Origin: an uncultured Bacteroidia bacterium
GTDB taxonomy: Bacteria > Bacteroidota > Bacteroidia > NS11-12g > UBA9320
Length of the DNA stretch: 64,000 bases
Assembly (NCBI GenBank): GCA_943789165.1
Contig: CALSTB010000001.1
Location: forward strand, 273,113-337,112
Direction of reading: 5' to 3'
Shown: positions 26,783 through 34,168 of the stretch, piece by piece
How positions within the stretch are numbered: the stretch's first letter is position 1
How the letters are laid out: every line of letters begins with the position of its first letter
Translations under genes and position numbers: made by a program
The notes under the pieces: model-generated
What the model saw: the letters and a program-made list of their open reading frames with translations, nothing else
Databases searched by the model: none
Told to the model about the DNA's origin: nothing

Positions 26783-27693
26783 TATTTGTCGCTTGCCCTA
26801 AACAGTAAGTCTTTTTCTTCTTTGGTCAAACTGGGGTATCCACTTTGATTAATCTTATCCAATATGGCATCAATTTCTTCTTGACGCGGTGTGCCAGAAC
26901 TATTGGCATTGGCGTGTCTTGATGACGTTGCCGCTTCGGTTTTAACTTTTTGTTGTTTGCTTCGCAAAATATCGCGTTCGTCTATCACCGTAAACTTCGG
27001 TTTAAACGGATTTTTAATTGTTTTTAAGAGGTCGAGATTTAAACGACCTTGTTGATGAAGGATGTACAGAGAGCCAAAAAGTGCTCCACCAAGATGTGCC
27101 AGATGACCGCCTTGATTGCTAGCGGTTAAATACAATAGATCCACGCCAACCAACACGAGCGCAATCCATTTGATGCGGACACGATATCGTCCGAAAAAGA
27201 ACAACTCATAGTTTGGTAGTAAAACAGCTGCTGCAACAACAACCGACATCACCGCTCCAGATGCCCCTGGCATTGGACCTCCAGAACCTGCAAAAGATGG
27301 CAACACGGTATAAATAAGCATGTAGGTTAGGGCTCCCAGTATGCCACCTCCAAAGAAGATGGTATAAAATTTCTTATTGCTTTGGAAGTCGAGTAGGATG
27401 CGCCCCATATAATAGAGAAGCATCATATTTCCAGCTATATGAAACAAACCAGAGTGGAAGAACATATAGGTGAAAATCGACCAAGGTTTCGTGAGGAAAA
27501 CGGAGAACGAGCCATTTGTGTAAAACAATTCGAGAAAGGATTCAGCTTGGATGGCCGCTTGTTCACCACGACCACGACCAACCATCATCACCAAACCGCT
27601 CAAAATAAAAATGGCGACATTGATAATAATGAGTTTGCGAATAGGGGAGTTTCCCTTATTAAACTCGTATTGTATTTTATCCCACAACGACAT
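26782..27693 (-). CDS. Rhomboid intramembrane serine protease
   Basis: A 303-residue protein with six membrane helices. Catalytic Ser is in PGASGAVMS (G-x-S-G) and catalytic His in GGHLAHLGGALFG; FHSGLFHIAGNMMLLYYMG is the HxxxN loop forming the oxyanion site. A cytoplasmic tail of about 85 residues follows (IDERDILRSKQQKVKTE to the C-terminus), with a helical motif IDAILDKINQSGYPSLTKEE often seen on Bacteroidota rhomboids. It cleaves membrane helices; substrate unknown. It sits next to a second rhomboid in an arrangement that is frequent behind mutL in this phylum. Confidence 0.94.
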   Translation of the reverse strand: MSLWDKIQYEFNKGNSPIRKLIIINVAIFILSGLVMMVGRGRGEQAAIQAESFLELFYTNGSFSVFLTKPWSIFTYMFFHSGLFHIAGNMMLLYYMGRILLDFQSNKKFYTIFFGGGILGALTYMLIYTVLPSFAGSGGPMPGASGAVMSVVVAAAVLLPNYELFFFGRYRVRIKWIALVLVGVDLLYLTASNQGGHLAHLGGALFGSLYILHQQGRLNLDLLKTIKNPFKPKFTVIDERDILRSKQQKVKTEAATSSRHANANSSGTPRQEEIDAILDKINQSGYPSLTKEEKDLLFRASDK

Positions 27694-27707
27694 GTTGTTC
27701 TAATATA

Positions 27708-28442
27708 TTAAAAAAAGCTATCTCTACGGGTTTTGTTCCAGTATTTGACAATAATAATACCTGCTACCAAGCCACCAAGATGTGCAAAGTGAGCGACATG
27801 GTCACCTGGTGAATTCATCACGCCTCTATATAACTCATAAAGTCCGTATAATGTTACGGCCAGTTTTAATTTTATAGGGATCGGCGGAAAGATGAGGTAT
27901 AAAATGGTATTTGGAAACAAAACATAACAAGCACCTAAAATTCCGAAGATAGCACCTGATGCTCCAACCACCGGTGTGTTAATCATTATGTTCAGAGCTT
28001 CAATTCTGCCATTTTGAAACGTTACACCATAACCATTCTTTGTCACCTCGGCAATTTCATACGCCGTGTAATTAGGCAATAACGCGTGAATTTGATATTG
28101 AACAACGATAAAATGCAGTAAGGCCGCAAAGAATGCCGTCACCATGTAAAACAGTAAAAACCTTTTTGGTCCCCACCTAACCTCTAACATGCGTCCAAAC
28201 ATGAATAAGCCAAACATGTTCATACCAATATGCAGAATGCTGCCATGCATAAAAAAATGTGTCAGAATTTGCCAAGGGCGGAACTGGGAAGAACTAGGAC
28301 TAAATAAACCTAGATAATTGTACAAATCAATTCCACGTTGCTGTGAAACTACGGTTGCTAGAAAAAACAACGCATTGATAATGATCAAATTCTTGACCAT
28401 TGGGGTTAAACTATTTTGATTTGTAGAACTGTAATACTGCAT
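27708..28442 (-). CDS. Rhomboid intramembrane serine protease
   Basis: A 244-residue six-helix rhomboid without the extra cytoplasmic tail of its neighbour. Motifs: FFMHGSILHIGMNMFGLFMF (HxxxN), VVGASGAIFGILG (Ser), and FAHLGGLVAGI (His). The loop between TM2 and TM3 is longer than usual (IHALLPNYTAYEIAEVTKNG). It begins six bases after mutL and is followed after 14 bases by the second rhomboid. The two are clearly paralogous but diverged, so they probably have different substrates. Confidence 0.94.
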   Translation of the reverse strand: MQYYSSTNQNSLTPMVKNLIIINALFFLATVVSQQRGIDLYNYLGLFSPSSSQFRPWQILTHFFMHGSILHIGMNMFGLFMFGRMLEVRWGPKRFLLFYMVTAFFAALLHFIVVQYQIHALLPNYTAYEIAEVTKNGYGVTFQNGRIEALNIMINTPVVGASGAIFGILGACYVLFPNTILYLIFPPIPIKLKLAVTLYGLYELYRGVMNSPGDHVAHFAHLGGLVAGIIIVKYWNKTRRDSFF

Positions 28443-28448
28443 AAGTGC

Positions 28449-30257
28449 CTATTCAAATAATTCAGTCAAACGATTCTGCTCCATTGAAACAAATGTTACC
28501 TGACCAGAAGGTGTGTATTTTGGGTGCTGACAGGCAAATAAGTCTTGAACCAGTTGGTTGATTTGGTCTTGTTCTAAAACCATGCCCCGTTTAATTCCAG
28601 CATTTTTGGCTAAAGAACGTGCCAAATTCTCACGTTTGTCAAGTTTGAGGCTTTGTTGGTTTAATTTATAATGTTCCAAAATGCCTTCTAATATTTCTTT
28701 TTCTTCTCCTTTACTGATGTCGGCTGGTGTACCATTTACGATGATTGTATTTTTTCCAAATACGCTTACATCAAATCCCAATTGGTTAATATCAGCCAAC
28801 AAACTTTGGATAATTTCAAAATCAGCGGTTTGTAGTTCTATCGTTCGGGGGAATAACAATTGTTGACAAGGTACGGCGCTTGCATTGAGTTGAGAACTGT
28901 ATTTCTCAAACAACACCTGTTCGTGCGCACGACGCTGGTCAACCAAGTACAACTGTCTATTCACCATACAAACAATAAAATTGCTGTACACTTGAAACGC
29001 CACGCCGACTTCAACGTTTTGGGGTTTCGATGTAAAGGCAGAAATTTCGGTTTGAGGTTGAACAATGGGCTTGTCAATTTCCGCGTCTCGAAAAGGTTCG
29101 TATAGTTTTTCCCAAGCAGTTTCGTTTTTCTTCTTAACCGAATCGCCAATGAAAGGATTATACCCCGTTTTTGTTTTTATCTGTGGCGGCTCAACAACTC
29201 TGTTAAAAGTACTGTTAGGGCGCTCAAAGTTTGGTAGAAAAGCGTTGGTGTCTAACTCGGGCGTGGTGTTGTAACTCGACAATCCTTTGGTGATAACCGA
29301 TTTGATTATCTGATATATCAGCCGCGATTCTTCAAATTTGACCTCCGTTTTGGTTGGGTGTACATTGACATCAATTTTGGCAGGATTGATTTTTAAAAAG
29401 AGAACGTAAAACGGATGATGGTCTTTGTCGATTAGCTCAGCATACGCATTGGAAATGGCATGATGGAAGTACGGCTCTTTTATATAGCGACCGTTGACGT
29501 ACATAAATTGGTTTCCTCTTGTTTTTCGTGCCAATTCCGGACTACCGATGAATCCGTTAATCTGCACAATTTCAGTATCTTCATCAACTTCTAACAGGCT
29601 ACCCTTGTTCGATTTGAGTAAGATGTCTTCAATCCGTTTTTCCAGACTTGTTGCCGCCAGTTTATACACTTCATTACTGCCGTTATACAGGTTCATTCGG
29701 ACATCTGGCCGACTGATTGCCACCCGTTGGAACTCTTCAATGATGTATTTGGTTTCTACGGAAAACGATTTAAGAAAATTTCGACGTACTGGAATGTTAA
29801 AAAAGAGGTTTTTAACTGAAATGCTGGTTCCGGGATTCATCGAAATGACTTCCTGTTTTTTAACCTCTGACGCTTCGATAACGATATGAGTTCCCAGAGA
29901 GTCTTCTTCGCGACGGGTTTTCATTTCAACTTGGGCTACAGCTGCGATACTTGCCAAAGCCTCTCCACGAAAACCAAAGGTGGACAGGTTAAATAAATCT
30001 TCAGTTTTTTTAATTTTTGAAGTAGCGTGGCGCTCCCAACACATTCGAGCATCGGTATCACTCATACCTTTACCATTGTCGATTATCTGGAGCAAGGTTT
30101 GTCCACCGTCTTTGAACACCAGTGTTACTTCTGTAGACTCAGCATCGAGACTGTTTTCGAGCATCTCTTTAACGACAGACGCAGGGCGCTGAACCACTTC
30201 GCCAGCGGCAATTTGATTCGCAATAGATTCTGGAAGTAAACGTATTAAATCAGGCAT
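28449..30257 (-). CDS. mutL: DNA mismatch repair protein MutL
   Basis: A 602-residue MutL. The N-terminal GHKL ATPase shows IAAGEVVQRPASVVKEMLEN, DNGKGM and TFGFRGEALASIA, followed by the transducer domain with VNVHPTKTEV. A linker (about 335-410) leads to the C-terminal dimerisation domain. There the nicking-motif region reads DQRRAHEQVLFE at residue 440, where DQHA or DQHR is usual, so the metal-ligand-type His is Arg here. CQHPKYTPSGQVTF near the end is the place of the CPHGRP-type motif. It heads the rhomboid/EEP/O-methyltransferase run; 50 bases separate it from the small gene upstream. Confidence 0.97.
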   Translation of the reverse strand: MPDLIRLLPESIANQIAAGEVVQRPASVVKEMLENSLDAESTEVTLVFKDGGQTLLQIIDNGKGMSDTDARMCWERHATSKIKKTEDLFNLSTFGFRGEALASIAAVAQVEMKTRREEDSLGTHIVIEASEVKKQEVISMNPGTSISVKNLFFNIPVRRNFLKSFSVETKYIIEEFQRVAISRPDVRMNLYNGSNEVYKLAATSLEKRIEDILLKSNKGSLLEVDEDTEIVQINGFIGSPELARKTRGNQFMYVNGRYIKEPYFHHAISNAYAELIDKDHHPFYVLFLKINPAKIDVNVHPTKTEVKFEESRLIYQIIKSVITKGLSSYNTTPELDTNAFLPNFERPNSTFNRVVEPPQIKTKTGYNPFIGDSVKKKNETAWEKLYEPFRDAEIDKPIVQPQTEISAFTSKPQNVEVGVAFQVYSNFIVCMVNRQLYLVDQRRAHEQVLFEKYSSQLNASAVPCQQLLFPRTIELQTADFEIIQSLLADINQLGFDVSVFGKNTIIVNGTPADISKGEEKEILEGILEHYKLNQQSLKLDKRENLARSLAKNAGIKRGMVLEQDQINQLVQDLFACQHPKYTPSGQVTFVSMEQNRLTELFE

Positions 30258-30307
30258 TCTTGAACGCCTCGAAGATAATTGATTTCTGGGGGATTACTAG
30301 ATGCTAA

Positions 30308-30649
30308 TCAGGTTGAAACCTTCTTAAATCCTTCAAAGATGACATCTAAAGTGTTGGTGTAAAATGCTAAATACGCCAATGATCCAAGAATCGCAGCAAT
30401 TAGCAAAACACGAACTCTAGAAACCAGTCTTTGTTGTTGGGCTGTTGGGTCCAGAGGTTGATGCCCCCGGTTTTTAAAGGCAGTTTTTAATCGACGCTTT
30501 GACCCTTCTGCAGAATATTTACCCGTTACCTCAGAGGTGATACGCTCAATCCGACCTTCTAAGTCTTCTCTTTGCTCATCGTAATATCTTGGACGATATT
30601 GGAAACGTTTGTTCCCACGACGACCCATCTTAACACGAGATAATTGCAT
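30308..30649 (-). CDS. Small basic single-TM protein, unknown
   Basis: A 113-residue protein: a very basic N-terminal half (MGRRGNKRFQYRPRYYDEQ, then SKRRLKTAFKNRGHQ) and one C-terminal membrane helix (VRVLLIAAILGSLAYLAFY). Short proteins of this build, starting MGR..K..F.Y.PRYYD, are common next to mutL in Bacteroidota and some have been mislabelled as riboflavin synthase subunits; I see no such enzyme here. ATG 30649 is preferred to ATG 30628 because a complete promoter ends four bases before it. Likely first gene of the mutL transcript. Confidence 0.75.
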   Translation of the reverse strand: MQLSRVKMGRRGNKRFQYRPRYYDEQREDLEGRIERITSEVTGKYSAEGSKRRLKTAFKNRGHQPLDPTAQQQRLVSRVRVLLIAAILGSLAYLAFYTNTLDVIFEGFKKVST

Positions 30650-30653
30650 AGAT

Positions 30654-30684
30654 CAAAGGTAACAACACGATTGGACAATGCCAA
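30654..30684 (-). promoter_or_regulatory. Promoter of the mutL-region transcript
   Basis: On the minus strand TTG (30684-30682), a 20-base spacer and TACCTTTG (30661-30654), four bases before ATG 30649. Both elements and the spacing match the Bacteroidota consensus. Confidence 0.6.
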
Positions 30685-30725
30685 TTGGAGTTTGTGAGTG
30701 GAGGAATACGATGAACGAATGGGGT

Positions 30726-32528
30726 TTACGTGTACTTCTTTTTGCGAATCCAGGCATTGATTAACCCAAAAAGCAACAAACCAAGAATCGGCAACACCAT
30801 GTTGATCACTTGCCATTTTGTTTTTTCGGCTTTTACCTTGGCTTTATCCAACAAACGTAACTGAATCTTTTTGCTTCTTACCTCAATTAAATTGGACTCG
30901 TCGCAGAGGTAATCGACACAGTTAAGGAAGAATTTTTTGTTGGCAAATTCAACTGGTTCTTTGAAGGCTTTTGACGCGTATTTGTCATAACCCAATGGAT
31001 ACACTTGCTTTTTTTCTTTGTCTGTTTGATTGGCAATCAAATCCCCATCCGATATGACAATCATCGAGTTGTTTTCCACTTCCGCTTTGTAAGGAATCGG
31101 GCTCTTTTTCTTCATAGATGGTCGATGGGCGTACAGTGAATTAAACTTCCCTTCAACCAAAACAGCTGCGATATTATGTGGATGCCTGAACATTTCGGCT
31201 GTCGGTTTCAAGCTCAATAATTCCAATGAAACGTTTACAGGGTTGTTGGCAATTCTACTGGTATTTGACGATTGTAACAATACCGTTTTCTTCAAATCTT
31301 TGTTTGGGAGGGTATCAATGCCTGCGGCAAATCGTCCCCAAACGGACGTCATGTTGCGCACAATGGGATGATCACCTTGAGGAGCGAAGATTGGATAGAA
31401 CAACCAAGGCATAAAACCAGGTTGACCGCTTGCGCCATTTGCCAATACAGGAATGCCGTGGCAATTCAGATCTTGAATTAAGCTTGGGTTTATGCGCACA
31501 CCGTACCTAAACAACAGGTTGTTCACGTTCAAGTTGTAATCGGCAGTCATGATGGACCCGTACTTAGCTACACTGTCCATTTCTGCAATAAGGGGTTCTG
31601 CGAGCCAAATGACCTTACCGCCATTCATTACATATTGGTCCAGTAGGAAAAGTTCCTCGTCAAGAAAACTGATACGAGGTTTGGCGACTATTAAGGCATT
31701 GTATGAATTCATTTGATTCATGACGCCGTTTAATAATATTTCGCCAGCTCTATCCGGTTCTGCGCTAATTCTTGAGAAAAATTGTTTGGTACAAGCCGTA
31801 TCAGTAATGTTAATATTGATGTCCTCAACCGTATAAAACTCCTCAAGTGATTTTGTAATGTCTGCTAAATAGACATGTTCAAGTTCACCATGACCTTTGG
31901 TGAATCCAATTTTGATTTCACGGTCTACAACACATTTACGAATAATATTACCGATTTCATATTCCAATAATTCTATGCTACCGTTTATGTCTTCTTCTAG
32001 CGGCTGACCGAATTCTCTTTTAAGTAAGTTAAGAGGATATTCTTTCCCTTTATAATTCACCAAACCAGCGGGTATGATAAACTTCTCTGAAGTGGCCTCA
32101 TCTTGCCCAATTTCTGGGCGGGTGATTTGAACACCTTTGCCAGCCAATTGTTTCAAGATATCGTCTTTCTCCTTTATTGGCTTGTCGGTTAGTAAGTCCT
32201 CAAACCGGTAAATGATATTTCCTTTGCTTATGAGTTGGTATTCGTCGAGTAGATCATGCGCTGCATTTTTAAGCCTCCTATATTCTTGAGGAAACTCACC
32301 ATCCAGAAATATCTGAACATACATGGGTTCTTCTAATTGACCAACGAGTTCGTGAGTTGTTTTGGAAAGCGTGAATCGTTTTTCTTTGGTCAAGTCAAAC
32401 CGTTTATAGAACTGACCAGAGGCAACATTAACAACAGCGATAACGGCAACCAAAATAAGAAATTGCCACACCTGCTTTTGCTGTGCAGTTGAGATCGTAG
32501 GCGATTTGGGTTGTTTACTTTCTACCAT
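30726..32528 (-). CDS. gldG: Gliding motility ABC transporter substrate-binding-like protein GldG
   Basis: A 600-residue membrane protein: TM near residues 24-44, then RFDLTKEKRFTLSKTTHELV and MYVQIFLDGEFPQEYRRLKN, hallmarks of the GldG/ABC-2 auxiliary family, a large extracytoplasmic domain with a DUF4350-like core (SYNALIVAKPRISFLDEELFLLDQYVMNGG), and a C-terminal TM (VLPILGLLLFGLINAWI). With GldA (ATPase) and GldF (permease) it forms an ABC transporter linked to gliding in some Flavobacteriia; the cargo is unknown. Overlaps gldF by seven bases. Slightly longer than typical. Confidence 0.92.
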   Translation of the reverse strand: MVESKQPKSPTISTAQQKQVWQFLILVAVIAVVNVASGQFYKRFDLTKEKRFTLSKTTHELVGQLEEPMYVQIFLDGEFPQEYRRLKNAAHDLLDEYQLISKGNIIYRFEDLLTDKPIKEKDDILKQLAGKGVQITRPEIGQDEATSEKFIIPAGLVNYKGKEYPLNLLKREFGQPLEEDINGSIELLEYEIGNIIRKCVVDREIKIGFTKGHGELEHVYLADITKSLEEFYTVEDININITDTACTKQFFSRISAEPDRAGEILLNGVMNQMNSYNALIVAKPRISFLDEELFLLDQYVMNGGKVIWLAEPLIAEMDSVAKYGSIMTADYNLNVNNLLFRYGVRINPSLIQDLNCHGIPVLANGASGQPGFMPWLFYPIFAPQGDHPIVRNMTSVWGRFAAGIDTLPNKDLKKTVLLQSSNTSRIANNPVNVSLELLSLKPTAEMFRHPHNIAAVLVEGKFNSLYAHRPSMKKKSPIPYKAEVENNSMIVISDGDLIANQTDKEKKQVYPLGYDKYASKAFKEPVEFANKKFFLNCVDYLCDESNLIEVRSKKIQLRLLDKAKVKAEKTKWQVINMVLPILGLLLFGLINAWIRKKKYT

Positions 32529-33250
32529 TTTCTTTTGCCAAACGACAGTTTAGTTAAACCCAAAAAGAAAGCGATAAACCCAACAAAGTAGGTGATGTCG
32601 CGGGTATCAACCACACCACGACTTATAGACGTATAATGAAAGTCAATGCCCAACCATTCTAAGTAATAGTTGGATGTGCCTGTATTCAACAAACCGCTTA
32701 ACTGCCCCATAACCGAGTAGGTTACAAAACACAGAAAAGTTGAGAGAATAAAGGCCACAATTTGGTTCTCTGTTAACGATGACGCAAACAAACCAACGCT
32801 GACATAGCAGCCACCTAAAAACAACAAGCCGATATAAGAACCCCACATGGCACCTGTATCGATATTGCCCACTGGACTGCCCAGTTTGTGAATGGTATAG
32901 TAATACAATAAGGTCGGCAGTAATGCGAATAAAACGAGTCCAAGTCCGGCCCAAAATTTACCCAAAATAATCTGCCAATCGGAGACGGGGTGGGTGGTAA
33001 GGAGTTCTATAGTTCCAGCTCTTTGTTCTTCTGCGAAAGAACGCATGGTAATGGCAGAAACCAGAAAAATGAAAATCCATGGTGCCATCATGAACAAGGT
33101 GTCAAGACTAGCCGCACCGTAATCCAACGCATTGGTGTCTTTGTAGATCCACATGAACAAACCAATAGCAAGTAAGAACACTGCTACAACGATGTAGGCA
33201 ATGAGGGAGCTTAAGAAGCTTCTTATTTCTTTCTTGAGTATACTTAACAT
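32522..33250 (-). CDS. gldF: Gliding motility ABC transporter permease GldF
   Basis: A 242-residue ABC-2 type permease with six helices. The N-terminus MLSILKKEIRSFLSSLIAYIVV and the loop MRSFAEEQRAGTIELLTTHPVSDWQIILGKFWAGL are characteristic of GldF/NosY-type permeases. It forms the membrane channel of the GldAFG complex. Preceded by gldA (one-base gap) and overlapping gldG, so the three proteins are made from one message. No damage seen. Confidence 0.94.
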   Translation of the reverse strand: MLSILKKEIRSFLSSLIAYIVVAVFLLAIGLFMWIYKDTNALDYGAASLDTLFMMAPWIFIFLVSAITMRSFAEEQRAGTIELLTTHPVSDWQIILGKFWAGLGLVLFALLPTLLYYYTIHKLGSPVGNIDTGAMWGSYIGLLFLGGCYVSVGLFASSLTENQIVAFILSTFLCFVTYSVMGQLSGLLNTGTSNYYLEWLGIDFHYTSISRGVVDTRDITYFVGFIAFFLGLTKLSFGKRKW

Positions 33251-33251
33251 A

Positions 33252-34160
33252 TCAATTGGTTAAAGTCCTAAACACATTTTCAAGACTTTGCTCTTCTTCT
33301 TTTTGTTCCAAAATGATATTGTTGGTTTTAACGGCAAAACCAAACAAGGCTTCCTGAAGGTTGACATCGGCTTTGGCCGAAACACGAAACCGATTGTCTT
33401 TTATAACGCTTACTGTTTTTATGCCTTTAATCGCCTTAAGTTCTGATGCTTTTACTGGTGATTTAAACTGAACCACAAAAGCCCGATCAGAGGTGTTTTG
33501 TTGCTGTAAAGTTGAGATATTATCGTCGGCTACCAACGTACCTTGATTAATGATAATCACCCTGCTGCACATGGCTTCAACCTCTTGCATAATGTGGGTG
33601 GACAGAAGGACGGTTCGTTCTTCGCCAATGGAGCGTATTAGGTTTCTTATTTCAGTGATTTGATTCGGATCTAAACCGGAAGTCGGTTCATCAAGGATAA
33701 GCACCTTAGGATCGTTCATTAAGGCCTGAGCCATTCCAACCCGTTGTTTGTACCCTTTCGACAAGGTGCCAATCTTTTTGGCTTGTTCGCGCTCTAAACC
33801 CGTTCGACCAATCATTTCAGCAACCCGTTTAGGTACATTTTTAGTGATACCACAAAGGTTGGCTACAAAACCAAGATACTCCTTCACATACATGTCGTAG
33901 TATAAAGGATTGTGTTCTGGAAGATAACCGATTTGGCGTCTGATAGCCATATCATCCTCACCGACCGTTAGGCCCGACACTTTTGCCGTACCAGAAGTTG
34001 GCGTAATGAAACACGTCAACATTTTCATTGTCGTGCTTTTTCCAGCCCCATTGGGGCCCAAAAAACCAACAACTTGACCCGTTGGGATATTGAAGCTAAC
34101 GTCGTTAACGGCCCATTGCTCGCCGTACTTTTTACATAGCCTGTTTACCTCAATCGACAT
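33252..34160 (-). CDS. gldA: Gliding motility ABC transporter ATP-binding protein GldA
   Basis: A 302-residue ABC ATPase: Walker A GPNGAGKST (residues about 36-44), Q-loop at YLPEHNPLY, signature LSKGYKQRVG (a variant of LSGGQ usual in GldA-type ATPases), Walker B VLILDEPTSGLD, H-loop STHIMQEVEAMC, and a C-terminal extension of about 85 residues. It powers the transporter with GldF and GldG. In Flavobacterium johnsoniae gldA is apart from gldFG; here the three are contiguous. The gene begins eight bases after a T9SS cargo gene, suggesting one operon. Confidence 0.94.
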   Translation of the reverse strand: MSIEVNRLCKKYGEQWAVNDVSFNIPTGQVVGFLGPNGAGKSTTMKMLTCFITPTSGTAKVSGLTVGEDDMAIRRQIGYLPEHNPLYYDMYVKEYLGFVANLCGITKNVPKRVAEMIGRTGLEREQAKKIGTLSKGYKQRVGMAQALMNDPKVLILDEPTSGLDPNQITEIRNLIRSIGEERTVLLSTHIMQEVEAMCSRVIIINQGTLVADDNISTLQQQNTSDRAFVVQFKSPVKASELKAIKGIKTVSVIKDNRFRVSAKADVNLQEALFGFAVKTNNIILEQKEEEQSLENVFRTLTN

Positions 34161-34168
34161 GAATGTTT

